Shown here in pieces: positions 25,841 through 34,444 of a DNA stretch of 64,000 bases (position 1 is the stretch's first letter; every line of letters begins with the position of its first letter). A program made the translations under genes and the position numbers. The notes under the pieces were generated by a model. It was not told the origin of the DNA and ran no database searches. It worked only from the letters and a program-made list of their open reading frames with translations. Location: the NCBI RefSeq assembly GCF_002979455.1, contig NZ_PCOU01000020.1, positions 1 through 64,000 of the forward strand, in the 5' to 3' direction. This DNA comes from Chryseobacterium sp. MYb7 (GTDB lineage Bacteria; Bacteroidota; Bacteroidia; Flavobacteriales; Weeksellaceae).

Positions 25841-27043
25841 TTATTTATCGCATGACACACATTCAGCAGCCACTTCTTCTTCATTTTGAGCTTTTGAACC
25901 GTACAGGTACATATATCTACTACTTATAACCAGTCCAATAAAGGTCATCCCCACTCCTACCAATGATGGATAGTTGAATGAGTAGCCATATTCTAAAGGA
26001 ATTCCGCCAAGGAAAGCCCCCATTGCATTGGCAATATTGAAACCTGCCTGCATAAAAGCAGCAGCCATCATTTCACTTTTCGGGGCAGCTTTCATCATCA
26101 TAATATTGATAGGCGAAGCTATAGACATGGACAAAGCACCGCACATAAATGTCAGTACCAGAGCAATATTTTTATATTCCGCAAGGAAGAAAACGCCTCC
26201 AAGAGAAATCATCATCAGGAAGATCAGCAATGCACAGGTTTTTTCTGGTCCCAATTTATCTGAAACAATACCTCCAACCAGATTTCCTACTACCATTCCT
26301 GCTCCGGCAAGAACCATCACGTAAGCCATCTGGCTGCTGTTGATTCCGGCAACAATGGTCATTAATGGTGTAATATAGCTTAACCATGTGAACAATCCTC
26401 CAAACCCTATCGCTGTAATGGCCAATACCAGCCATGATTGTTTATTTTTAAGGAATTTCAACTCTTCCATGAAATGGGTATTCTGATTGGACTCCATTGC
26501 AGGAAGCCATAGCTTTAAAAATAAGATGGCAAAAAGTCCAATAACTGCCACGATAGCAAAATACAGCCTCCAATGGAAGGTATGCCCGATGTAGGTGACC
26601 AGAGGTACCATTGCAAGGTTGGCAACCGTGAGCCCCGTAAACATCATGGATATATAAAAGGCTTCTTTTCCCTTTCCAGCCATTCTTGAAGCTACTACTG
26701 TTCCTACTCCAAAGAACGCTCCATGAGGAAGTCCGGACATAAAACGGATCACCAACATGCTGTTGTAACCCGGAGCAATAGCCGAAAGACCATTAAATAA
26801 TGTAAAAAGGATCATGAAAGCCATCAGAACTTTTTTGGGCGGAAATTTTACGGAATATCCAATCAAAATTGGAGCTCCGATAACAACTCCCATTGCATAA
26901 GCAGAAATCAAATGTCCTGCTTGAGGAATCGTGATCTGCAATGTTTTGGCAATATCCGGCAACAGTCCCATAACGGTAAATTCCGTAGTTCCTATCCCTA
27001 AACCACCTATGGCCAGTGGTATTATTCTTTTATCAATCTTCAT
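25841..27043 (-). CDS. MFS transporter (AraJ/PbuE-like)
   Basis: A 400-residue transporter with twelve predicted helices. The first helix GGLGIGTTEFTVMGLLPDIA and the GAPILIGYSVKFPPKK loop place it among the DHA1 drug or purine exporters (AraJ, PbuE and YdhP relatives), which usually export sugars, nucleosides or drugs. The C-terminus ends in a short Cys-containing tail (CVSCDK). An AraC-type regulator gene begins divergently 184 bases away and is the natural candidate to control it. The exact substrate cannot be told. Confidence 0.9.
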   Translation of the reverse strand: MKIDKRIIPLAIGGLGIGTTEFTVMGLLPDIAKTLQITIPQAGHLISAYAMGVVIGAPILIGYSVKFPPKKVLMAFMILFTLFNGLSAIAPGYNSMLVIRFMSGLPHGAFFGVGTVVASRMAGKGKEAFYISMMFTGLTVANLAMVPLVTYIGHTFHWRLYFAIVAVIGLFAILFLKLWLPAMESNQNTHFMEELKFLKNKQSWLVLAITAIGFGGLFTWLSYITPLMTIVAGINSSQMAYVMVLAGAGMVVGNLVGGIVSDKLGPEKTCALLIFLMMISLGGVFFLAEYKNIALVLTFMCGALSMSIASPINIMMMKAAPKSEMMAAAFMQAGFNIANAMGAFLGGIPLEYGYSFNYPSLVGVGMTFIGLVISSRYMYLYGSKAQNEEEVAAECVSCDK

Positions 27044-27226
27044 TGTATCTAAATCTTTTTCTGAATTAATTTTGTTTCAATTAAAGGATCACCTGAGTGT
27101 CTTTATTTTGAAAGTGCAAAAATCGAAAGAAAGTTTGAATTTCACTCCTCTTTGAATGATAAAAATTTGCTCCATATTAACCTTTTTATGTAATTTTAAA
27201 TTCAGAAACAATCAAATCAGGACAAA

Positions 27227-28126
27227 ATGAAAATCCAGAAAGAAATTATTGAGTTTGAAAAAGGGAAATCATTCAAACTATTTGCCCCTTCTCTGAAAAA
27301 CTGTTTTTTCTGGCATTATCATCCGGAAATTGAACTTGTATATGTAGAAGCAGTGAATGGAATCCGGCATGTTGGAAAAAATATCTCGGGTTTTACAGAC
27401 AGTGATCTTTTGCTTATTGGTTCCAATGTACCTCATCTTAATTTTGATTATGGTATTCAGACCGAATGCAAGCAGCTTGTATTGCAGATGCGGGAAAGCT
27501 TCCTTCAGGATATCATTCTTCCGGTTCCTGAATTTGAAAATATTAAAAACCTTTTGGAGCGTTCATATCTTGGACTTTCATTTTCCGGAGAAACGAAGAA
27601 CACAGTAGTAGAAAAGTTGCAGCTCATTAAAGATAAAAATTCCTTTGAATCTCTAATGGGATTGATTGAAATTCTGCAAATCCTCGCCGATTCCACCGAA
27701 GTAAAAGAACTCAATAAGGAAGATACCCGAATTAAGTGGTTTCTGAATGATAAAATAAGAATGGGAACCATCTACGATTATATTCACGAAAATTACGACA
27801 GAAAACCCAATGTAAATGAAGTGGCTAAAGTGGTGAGCCTTAGTACACCTGCTTTCTGCCGGTATTTTAAAAAGCAGACAAATATGACCTTTACAGATTT
27901 TGTCAACAATTATAGAATCAATCAGGCTAAAATATTCCTGCTGAAAGATCAGTCTGTGACAGAAGTTTGTTTTCAGGTAGGTTTTGAAAGTCTTTCTTAT
28001 TTTAATAAATTATTCAAACAGCATACGGGAGAAACCCCTTCTGAATTTAAGAAGAAACATTTCAGACCGATTGAAATTAATGGAAGAATTGGCGTGATTA
28101 CTAAGGATACGGCTTGTAATAAATAA
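27227..28126 (+). CDS. AraC family regulator with cupin domain
   Basis: A 299-residue regulator: an N-terminal cupin-like sensor domain (about 20-110, with FWHYHPEIELVYVEAVNGIRHVG, whose two His residues are the usual ligand-binding ones) and a C-terminal double helix-turn-helix (about 190-290, VNEVAKVVSLSTPAFCRYFK and VTEVCFQVGFESLSYFNKLF). Such proteins sense a small sugar-like or organic ligand and activate transcription. Its divergent position to the MFS gene suggests that it regulates that exporter and itself. Confidence 0.92.
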   Translation: MKIQKEIIEFEKGKSFKLFAPSLKNCFFWHYHPEIELVYVEAVNGIRHVGKNISGFTDSDLLLIGSNVPHLNFDYGIQTECKQLVLQMRESFLQDIILPVPEFENIKNLLERSYLGLSFSGETKNTVVEKLQLIKDKNSFESLMGLIEILQILADSTEVKELNKEDTRIKWFLNDKIRMGTIYDYIHENYDRKPNVNEVAKVVSLSTPAFCRYFKKQTNMTFTDFVNNYRINQAKIFLLKDQSVTEVCFQVGFESLSYFNKLFKQHTGETPSEFKKKHFRPIEINGRIGVITKDTACNK

Positions 28127-28190
28127 ATTTTGGCTAAAACCTGATGATTATTTAATATTTTAAGCGGACTAAAGTCCGCTGCTATTGATT
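28127..28190. repeat. REP-like element, copy 1
   Basis: ATTTTGGCTAAAACC (28127-28141), then a short AT-rich spacer, a perfect palindrome AGCGGACT-AA-AGTCCGCT (28163-28180) and GCTATTGAT. The same layout occurs at 30020-30090 and 48329-48420. It follows directly on the AraC-type gene and may work as its transcript end. Confidence 0.75.
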
Positions 28191-28210
28191 CTTTGGTGAG
28201 TATTGTATAA

Positions 28211-28281
28211 ACCACCCCGTCAAAAATTCTTTGAATTTTTGCCACCCCTCCGAGGGAGGGGAATGATGGAAGCCGTTATTG
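28211..28281. repeat. Dispersed intergenic repeat, copy B
   Basis: Close copy of 6325-6396: ACCACCCCGTCAAAAATTC at the start and TGGAAGCCGTTATTGT at the end, few differences between. As with copy A it is followed by a CTGCTACCT-type run and then a minus-strand terminator. Confidence 0.85.
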
Positions 28282-28356
28282 TAAAGGTTGCCCTCCGATC
28301 CTAACCCCTATAGCCTGCTACCTATCATCTGCCACTTGCCACCTAAAAAACAAAAA

Positions 28357-28376
28357 ACCGTTCATTTCTGAACGGT
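28357..28376 (-). terminator. Terminator of lipA
   Basis: Eight-base arms ACCGTTCA (28357-28364) and TGAACGGT (28369-28376) around a 4-base loop; six A just in front give the T run on the minus strand. Confidence 0.8.
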
Positions 28377-28384
28377 CTGTATTT

Positions 28385-29251
28385 TTAGTGAATATGTTTT
28401 TCTGCGTGGTAAGAACTTCTTACTAGTGGAGAACTTTCAACGTGTCTGAAACCTAGGCTTCTTGCAAAATCTCCGAACTCATCAAATTCTTCAGGTGTGA
28501 TAAATTTCTTTACCGGAAGATGTTTTTTAGTCGGCTGCAGATATTGGCCAAGTGTAATCACATCTACGTTGGCATTTCTGATATCTTCGATAGTCTGGAA
28601 AACCTCATCTCTCGTTTCACCTAATCCAAGCATAACCCCTGTTTTGGTTCTTCTTTGTCCGGCTTCTTTCAAATATCTTAATACTTCAAGGCTTCTTTCA
28701 TATTTTGCCTGGATTCTCACTTCTCTGGTCAGACGTTTTACGGTTTCCATGTTGTGAGAGATCACTTCCGGAGCTACATCTACCAATCTGTCAAGGTGTT
28801 TTGTAAGCCCTTGAAAATCTGGTATCAGAGTTTCCATCGTAGTTCCCGGAGAAATTCTTCTTACAGCATTTACTGTTTCGCCCCAAAGAATAGATCCCAT
28901 ATCTTTCAGATCATCACGGTCTACAGAAGTAAGAACAGCGTGTTTGATCTTCATTAATTTGATGGATCTTGCCACTTTTTCAGGTTCGTCCCAGTTTACG
29001 TCAAGCGGTTTTCCTGTTTTTACGCCACAGAATCCACAGCTTCTTGTACAGATATTTCCTAAAATCATGAAAGTAGCTGTACCTTCACCCCAACATTCTC
29101 CCATGTTCGGGCAGCTTCCGCTTTGGCAAATTGTATTTAATTTATATTTATCAACCAATGTTCTCAGCTCTCTGTAATTCTTTCCGGTAGGAAGTTTTAC
29201 GCGGATCCATTTTGGTTTTTGAACGGTAGTGTCTTGAACTGAATTTTCCAT
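28385..29251 (-). CDS. lipA: Lipoyl synthase LipA
   Basis: A 288-residue radical SAM enzyme that inserts two sulphur atoms into octanoyl groups on E2 and GcvH proteins to make lipoate. The auxiliary iron-sulphur cluster Cys residues are in [15 protein letters not shown] (near residue 38-50), the radical SAM cluster motif is CTRSCGFC (near 68-75), and [15 protein letters not shown] and [13 protein letters not shown] follow. The C-terminal [14 protein letters not shown] is the expected end, including the catalytic Arg-Ser-Ser-Tyr. Length and all motifs are normal. A housekeeping gene. Confidence 0.97.
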   Translation of the reverse strand: MENSVQDTTVQKPKWIRVKLPTGKNYRELRTLVDKYKLNTICQSGSCPNMGECWGEGTATFMILGNICTRSCGFCGVKTGKPLDVNWDEPEKVARSIKLMKIKHAVLTSVDRDDLKDMGSILWGETVNAVRRISPGTTMETLIPDFQGLTKHLDRLVDVAPEVISHNMETVKRLTREVRIQAKYERSLEVLRYLKEAGQRRTKTGVMLGLGETRDEVFQTIEDIRNANVDVITLGQYLQPTKKHLPVKKFITPEEFDEFGDFARSLGFRHVESSPLVRSSYHAEKHIH

Positions 29252-29367
29252 TTCTAAAATTGAAGTTCAAAGTTAAGGATTTTTTAATGGAAAACATCAA
29301 CCGGATATATTGATGAAACTTATAATTCAAAATTTCATTTGTATATTTATCTCTTCAAAATATCTTT

Positions 29368-30000
29368 ATGAGAAAAATATTCTTCCTTTTATCTGCTATA
29401 TACGGAACATTTTGCCTTGCCCAAAAACAATTTCAACCTGCAGGTTCTTCGATCATTGAAATGGTAGATGGTGATCTTGATGGTGATAAAATTCCTGAAA
29501 AAGTAATTATTTACAATACAAAGGATACTACTGATATGGGAAACATCCGTGAAATCCAGATTCTGAAAAAAGTTAGCGGAGCATGGGCTGTCCTTGAAAA
29601 ATCCAGAAATGCAGTTATGGAAAGCAATGGCGGAGGTATGATGGGTGATCCTTATGGAGAAACAAAAATAGAAAAGGGTATTCTTATTATTTCTCAAAAT
29701 GGCGGAAGCAGCTGGAAATGGGATGTTACAGATAAATATAGATTTCAGAACGGGCATTTTGAACTTATAGGAACCTCCTCTACTTCGGGAAGACCCGGTG
29801 ATTACTGGAAAGAAGTAGACTTCAATCTTTCAACAGGGCAATTAAACTATTCAAAAGAGGTAGAAAATACAGCTGAATATGGTAAATCTTTAAAGGAAAC
29901 TTATATTAAAAAGGGACTTAAGATCAATCTGCAAAACAGAAATCAGGAAAAACAGCAAAAAATAATTCTTCCGAAAACAAAAGAGGAAGTTTATTTTTAA
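29368..30000 (+). CDS. Exported FG-GAP-like protein of unknown function
   Basis: A 210-residue exported protein. The signal peptide MRKIFFLLSAIYGTFCLAQ ends at a typical Gln-preceded site. The mature part starts with a single DGDLDGDKIPEKV motif, an Asp-rich calcium-binding-like loop as in FG-GAP or dockerin-like repeats, then beta-rich sequence. The C-terminal tail is Lys/Gln-rich. It is alone, divergent from lipA (117-base gap). No function is known to me. Confidence 0.78.
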   Translation: MRKIFFLLSAIYGTFCLAQKQFQPAGSSIIEMVDGDLDGDKIPEKVIIYNTKDTTDMGNIREIQILKKVSGAWAVLEKSRNAVMESNGGGMMGDPYGETKIEKGILIISQNGGSSWKWDVTDKYRFQNGHFELIGTSSTSGRPGDYWKEVDFNLSTGQLNYSKEVENTAEYGKSLKETYIKKGLKINLQNRNQEKQQKIILPKTKEEVYF

Positions 30001-30019
30001 ATTAAGATTGTAAGATTTA

Positions 30020-30090
30020 GGTTTTGGCTAAAACCAATTTTGAATTTGTATTTTTTAGTAAACGGGTTAAAACCCGTTTCTATTGAATAG
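30020..30090. repeat. REP-like element, copy 2
   Basis: GGTTTTGGCTAAAACC (30020-30035) is itself an inverted repeat, followed by an AT-rich spacer, the palindrome AACGGGTT-AA-AACCCGTT (30061-30078) and CTATTGAATAG. It separates the convergent ends of the exported protein gene and the sigma factor gene. Confidence 0.78.
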
Positions 30091-30102
30091 GATTTATTGA
30101 AT

Positions 30103-30663
30103 TTAATTATCATCAAACTCATTATTTTTCAACAGTTCGGCTAAGACTTTTTTGGCACGCATTACACGTACCTTGGTATTGGCAACGGAAATCCCCAGTT
30201 CATCCGCAATTTCTTTGATGCTTTTTTCTTCAAAAAATCTCAGCTTGATAATATCCTGATAGTTGGCATCCAGGGATTCTATTGCTTTGATGATTTTCTT
30301 TTGCTCTTCTTCAGAAATCAGAAGTTCCTCCGGAGATTTGGCATATTGATTTTTGACTTCATCCAGATTTTCAACAGTGTCTTCGTTCTCGCGGTTCTTT
30401 TTTCGCCAAAAATCAATAACCGTATTTTGGGCAATGGTAAGAATCCAGGTCTTGAGCTGAAAATGAGGATCGAACATATCCAGCTTCGACAATACTTTTG
30501 AAAAAACATTCACAGTGATTTCATCGGCATCATTTTCATCCCTCACTTTTTTCATGACAAAAGAGAAAACGTCCACCCAAAAAACATTAATGAGTTTAGT
30601 CTGGGCCTTCTGATCTTTATCCTTGGCCTTCTGTATGAGCAGGAATAGCTGTTCGTCGTTCAT
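30103..30663 (-). CDS. ECF-type RNA polymerase sigma factor
   Basis: A 186-residue sigma-70 family factor of the extracytoplasmic-function type. Region 2 has DENDADEITVNVFSKVLSKL and WILTIAQNTVIDFWRKK, region 4 has LDANYQDIIKLRFFEEKSIK and the helix-turn-helix IADELGISVANTKVRVMRAKK. The frame is open three codons further to a TTG, but the ATG at 30663 is the natural start. No anti-sigma factor gene is adjacent, so the control mechanism cannot be seen. Confidence 0.92.
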   Translation of the reverse strand: MNDEQLFLLIQKAKDKDQKAQTKLINVFWVDVFSFVMKKVRDENDADEITVNVFSKVLSKLDMFDPHFQLKTWILTIAQNTVIDFWRKKNRENEDTVENLDEVKNQYAKSPEELLISEEEQKKIIKAIESLDANYQDIIKLRFFEEKSIKEIADELGISVANTKVRVMRAKKVLAELLKNNEFDDN

Positions 30664-30826
30664 TAATAACAAATATAGATTATTTGAGGTGAAAAAACAA
30701 AGGGGTAAAAAGGTTAATCTGTTCTATTTGTAAAGTGACCGGATAAAAAGTTTTTGGGATATTCTTATTTTGCATTCCTACCCTTTCGTCCTTTTGCTTT
30801 TTTACGCTTAATACTTCTGAATTTAC

Positions 30827-30834
30827 TATCTTTG
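30827..30834 (+). promoter_or_regulatory. Candidate -7 box of tyrS
   Basis: TATCTTTG matches TAnnTTTG and is 28 bases in front of the tyrS ATG at 30863. No convincing -33 TTTG at the usual distance. Confidence 0.5.
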
Positions 30835-30862
30835 CATCTTAAAATTTTAAAGTTAAAAATCA

Positions 30863-32158
30863 ATGAATTCCTTTATAGAAGAACTGAAATGGCGTGGTCT
30901 ATTTGCCGATATGATGCCAGGAACCGATGAACAACTGAATAAAGAGGTAACTACTGCATATATTGGTTTTGATCCTACAGCCGATTCTTTACATATCGGA
31001 AGTCTTATCCAGATAAAAATTTTAGCACACTTCCAGCTGCATGGGCACAAGCCAATTGCTTTGGTAGGAGGTGCTACAGGAATGATCGGAGACCCTTCCG
31101 GAAAATCTGCTGAAAGAAACCTTCTGGATGAGGAAACTCTTTTACACTATGTTGACTGTCTAAAGAACCAGCTTTCAAAATTCTTAAATTTTGAAGGGAA
31201 TGAGCCCAACAAAGCTGAATTAGTGAACAACTACGACTGGATGAAGAATATTTCTTTCCTTGATTTTGCTAAAAATGTCGGGAAGAATATCACCGTCAAC
31301 TATATGATGGCTAAAGATTCTGTGAAGAAAAGATTCTCAGGAGAATCGGGTGCAGACGGGATGAGTTTTACAGAATTCACGTACCAATTAATCCAGGGAT
31401 ATGATTTCCTTCACTTATACCAAAACAACAATGTAAAGCTGCAAATGGGAGGTTCTGACCAGTGGGGAAATATCACTACAGGAACAGAATTGATCCGTAG
31501 AAAAGCTCAGGGTGAAGCTTTTGCTTTAACTGTTCCTTTGATTACGAAAGCAGACGGTTCCAAATTCGGAAAGTCTGAAAGCGGAGAAAATTATTGGTTG
31601 GATAAAAAGAAAACATCACCATACAAATTCTATCAGTTCTGGCTGAATGCTACTGATGAAGATGCTGAAAGATTCATCAAGTTCTATACTTTCTTAGAAA
31701 AAGAAGAAATTGAAGCTTTAATTGAAGAGCACAAAACAGCTGCCCATGAAAGAAAACTGCAAAAGAAACTGGCAGAAGAAGTAACGGTTTGGGTACATGG
31801 AAGAGAAGAGTATGAAAAAGCACTGAAAGCTTCTGAAATTCTTTTCGGACGTTCTACTGCTGAAGATCTGGTAAGCCTTGATGAGGAAACATTCCTTGAA
31901 GTTTTTGACGGAGTTCCTCAAAAAGAAATTGCAAAAGCTGATGTTTTGGGAGTGAATATTGTTGATCTTCTTTCTGAAAAATCAGGCTTTTTAAAATCTA
32001 AAAGTGAAGCTCAAAGAGAGATCAAAGGAAACTCAATCTCTATAAACAAGCAAAAAGTAAACGATACTTTTACAGCCAATGAAACGGATCTTATCGATGG
32101 CAAATTCTTATTGCTGCAAAAAGGTAAGAAGAGTTACTTTATTGTGAAGGTAAATTAA
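30863..32158 (+). CDS. tyrS: Tyrosyl-tRNA synthetase
   Basis: A 431-residue class I aminoacyl-tRNA synthetase. The HIGH signature appears as HIGSL (near residue 45-49, after [16 protein letters not shown]), the Tyr-binding GGSDQWGN is near 196-203, and the KMSKS loop appears as KFGKS (near 231-237). The S4 RNA-binding domain is at the C-terminus (about 370-431, [20 protein letters not shown]). Length and order are normal. It ends at a strong terminator. Confidence 0.97.
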   Translation: MNSFIEELKWRGLFADMMPGTDEQLNKEVTTAYIGFDPTADSLHIGSLIQIKILAHFQLHGHKPIALVGGATGMIGDPSGKSAERNLLDEETLLHYVDCLKNQLSKFLNFEGNEPNKAELVNNYDWMKNISFLDFAKNVGKNITVNYMMAKDSVKKRFSGESGADGMSFTEFTYQLIQGYDFLHLYQNNNVKLQMGGSDQWGNITTGTELIRRKAQGEAFALTVPLITKADGSKFGKSESGENYWLDKKKTSPYKFYQFWLNATDEDAERFIKFYTFLEKEEIEALIEEHKTAAHERKLQKKLAEEVTVWVHGREEYEKALKASEILFGRSTAEDLVSLDEETFLEVFDGVPQKEIAKADVLGVNIVDLLSEKSGFLKSKSEAQREIKGNSISINKQKVNDTFTANETDLIDGKFLLLQKGKKSYFIVKVN

Positions 32159-32184
32159 TACTATTATATATAAAAAAGCAAAAA

Positions 32185-32210
32185 AATAATCCTGATTTTT
32201 CAGGATTATT
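32185..32210. terminator. Bidirectional terminator of tyrS
   Basis: Ten-base perfect arms AATAATCCTG (32185-32194) and CAGGATTATT (32201-32210) around ATTTTT; T run on the plus side, A run in front. The coding end of the minus-strand lipoprotein gene (32206) lies inside its right arm. Confidence 0.85.
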
Positions 32211-32745
32211 TTTTTATAATAGATGTATTATTTAATTTAATTTTCTTCAATACCTCTCCTATTTTTTGTATTCCTTTCCTTTTTTTAAAATTACCATTAA
32301 ATTCATAACGAGCTTCAGCGCTAGGAATCAGCCCTATATCTTTTACTTCTTTTACCAAAACACCATCTACATAAATTTGCACTTTTAATGTAGAAGAAAT
32401 GTCTGTACCATTTGCTTTTGCCTTAATATGCATAGGTATAGCCCATTTATGTTTTCTCGGAACCGCTATACTTGTTTCAGAGAATTCACCACTCGTCCAC
32501 GTAGTGCCACTAATTCCATTAATAGATATATTCTTTGTTTCTCCTGAAACATGATTTGCATAGCTAATAATAGTGATGGCAGCTCCCTCAGATGCTTCTA
32601 CTTTATAATACCATTTATGTGCTATTTTCTGTTCAATTTCATCTTCATTACTCTTACAAGAAGTTACTGAAACAAATAAACTTCCTAGTAATAAAGGAAG
32701 AAATACTGCTATGATATTTTGAAATACTTTTTTCTGTGTTATCAT
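32206..32745 (-). CDS. Small lipoprotein, family member 1, with C-terminal extension
   Basis: A 179-residue lipoprotein with a lipobox SVTSC (Cys30). The body matches its neighbours at 32881 and 37149: a pattern VEASEGAAITIISY, then GTTWTSGEFSET, then STLKVQIYVDGVLVKEV, and YEFNGNF near the end. The two paralogues stop about there, whereas this one continues about 30 basic residues (KKRKGIQKIGEVLKKIKLNN) and its stop is inside the tyrS terminator. A lost stop codon or a frameshift is likely. The TWTS and IYVDG pattern loosely recalls MmpS-like transport accessory proteins; that is only an impression. Function unknown. Confidence 0.78.
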   Translation of the reverse strand: MITQKKVFQNIIAVFLPLLLGSLFVSVTSCKSNEDEIEQKIAHKWYYKVEASEGAAITIISYANHVSGETKNISINGISGTTWTSGEFSETSIAVPRKHKWAIPMHIKAKANGTDISSTLKVQIYVDGVLVKEVKDIGLIPSAEARYEFNGNFKKRKGIQKIGEVLKKIKLNNTSIIKK

Positions 32746-32880
32746 TTCATTTTATGTAATTGGTGTTAATCAAAAATAATGTAATACTATTCAATAAGTA
32801 CATTAATATCATTTGATTTTTATAACATAAGAGCCCTATAATAAGACTCTTATGTTAAATTATTTTAATAGTGATCTAGT

Positions 32881-33321
32881 TTAATTAACCTTAAACTCAA
32901 CATCATAATCTGCCCTGGACGTAAGAGCTTTTCCGGTTGTTATCACTTCCTTTTTCAAAACACCATCCACATAAATCTGGACTTTCAGTGTAGATGAAGT
33001 ATTTGCACCGATTGCATCTGCAATAACAGTTTTGGTCCAATTAACACTTTCTCCTACACGTAATCGATTTGTTTCCGTAATTTCAGGACTTGTCCATGTA
33101 GTACCACTAACATCTATTTGATTAACCTCCCCTTTTCCATTATGAGTTATATGTGTAATATTAGACCCTGCAGATGCTTCTGCCTTAAACATTATTTTAT
33201 GGGCTACTTCATATTTTTCTTCCTCACCATGGCAAGAAGTTACTACAGCAAACAAACCTATTAGTAATAAAGGAAGAAATGCTACTGCAATTTTTTGAAA
33301 TACTTTTCTCTGTTTTGTCAT
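32881..33321 (-). CDS. Small lipoprotein, family member 2
   Basis: A 146-residue lipoprotein, N-terminus KVFQKIAVAFLPLLLIG with lipobox VVTSC (Cys30). Shared family parts are VKAEASAGSNIT-like FKAEASAGSNITHIT, GTTWTSPEITET, STLKVQIYVDGVLKKEV and the end YDVEFKVN. It is the cleanest member of the trio. It lies upstream of member 1 on the same strand, 135 bases away, so they are either a unit or a fresh duplication. Located in the envelope by its signal; no function known. Confidence 0.8.
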   Translation of the reverse strand: MTKQRKVFQKIAVAFLPLLLIGLFAVVTSCHGEEEKYEVAHKIMFKAEASAGSNITHITHNGKGEVNQIDVSGTTWTSPEITETNRLRVGESVNWTKTVIADAIGANTSSTLKVQIYVDGVLKKEVITTGKALTSRADYDVEFKVN

Positions 33322-33684
33322 TTTTTTAAATTATATTTAGTTGGTACCTACAAAACAGCCTTTTAATAATTTTATTACAGAGGTCTTTTTTAAAAAAACT
33401 TATAATTATAGATTAGAAATCTGAAATAAACTTTGTACTGTTTATAAAATTCATTAAAAACATATTCCATAAAAAACAAATACATATTATTATGGAATTT
33501 TATAGAATATTAAAATAATATTAAAAACTAAAAACATGATTACAATCATGTTTTATAAAACTAAAGCCGTGAAATAGATTCACGGCTCTTTTGAGAAAGT
33601 TACCATTTTTTAAAAACTTGCTGTCACTGCTGACATCGTATAGGCTATGAAAAAACTGATTTGTATTGAAAATAATAATAGAGT
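33322..33684. other. AT-rich gap with one hairpin
   Basis: About 360 bases, strongly AT-rich around 33380-33550, without a coding frame. A hairpin AGCCGTGAA-ATAGA-TTCACGGCT lies at 33565-33587; on the minus strand it is followed by TTAGTTTTAT and could terminate the barrel-protein gene at 33685. Confidence 0.6.
33565..33587 (-). terminator. Terminator after barrel protein gene
   Basis: Nine-base perfect arms around a 5-base loop, T-rich on both sides; it lies about 100 bases behind the minus-strand stop at 33685. Confidence 0.65.
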
Positions 33685-34191
33685 TTAAAATTTATAAGTA
33701 AGCCCGGCTTTCCCTCCTGAAGCTATAGATCCTCCCCCCAATTCTACATGTACAGCAAGATTTTTGGTAAAAAAATATCTGCCTCCGATTTGTCCTGCAA
33801 AACCAACTCCTGAAGACTTCCCGTCAAAATAATCGAAATCAGATCCGTTATATTTATAGGAAAAAGAATTGTAGGCTAAGGTAGCTCCGGCATATACATC
33901 CCATTTATTTGGAATTTTAAGCAAGGTATTGAAATGATAGTTTCCATTTGCCCCTACTCCAAACCAACTCCCCTTAATGTCTCCTGAGTATTTTTCAGTT
34001 GCATAGCTTCCTTCTATTCCTACTGTAATATCATTGTGTATAGCGTAATCTACTCCCACAGAAACGGGAAGTCCCCATCCGTTAGCTACTCCTATATCCA
34101 CATTGATTTGGGCTTCTCCTTTCTGTATTCTCTGTGCATGCATGCTCCCAAAAAGGGAAATCATTCCCAGGATAAAGATTCTCTTTTTCAT
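33685..34191 (-). CDS. Small outer membrane beta-barrel protein
   Basis: A 168-residue protein with signal peptide MKKRIFILGMISLFGSMHAQ. The mature part alternates polar and aromatic residues in strands with many Gly (VGVDYAIHNDITVGIEGSYA, GGRYFFTKNLAVHVELGGG) and ends in a C-terminal Phe (LTYKF), as is usual for outer membrane barrels with about eight strands. The frame is open 22 codons upstream (34257), but the ATG at 34191 gives the signal peptide. It is divergent from the TPR histidine kinase gene. Confidence 0.85.
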   Translation of the reverse strand: MKKRIFILGMISLFGSMHAQRIQKGEAQINVDIGVANGWGLPVSVGVDYAIHNDITVGIEGSYATEKYSGDIKGSWFGVGANGNYHFNTLLKIPNKWDVYAGATLAYNSFSYKYNGSDFDYFDGKSSGVGFAGQIGGRYFFTKNLAVHVELGGGSIASGGKAGLTYKF

Positions 34192-34444
34192 TCTTAATAG
34201 TTTATTTTTTGTTATTGTCTGTTCTGCAAAACTATCAGTGAATTCCACAGAACACAACCCTTAAAAAGACGTATTTTTTTCTACCGATTTTTAGGTATAT
34301 CATAACATTCACTAAAACTGTATATTTGAAAATACAGACCTAAAATCATAATTTCCAGGTTTATAATATAATTGATGATTTTAATTTTATAATTTTAGGT
34401 GGTCTTTCTATGTTTGAATTATCAACAATTATATTGTTAAAGAA

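Noticed and set aside
29361..29368. TATCTTTA as a -7 box of the exported protein gene at 29368
   Set aside because: It overlaps the ATG itself and its last base differs from the consensus, so it cannot be placed as a promoter with confidence.
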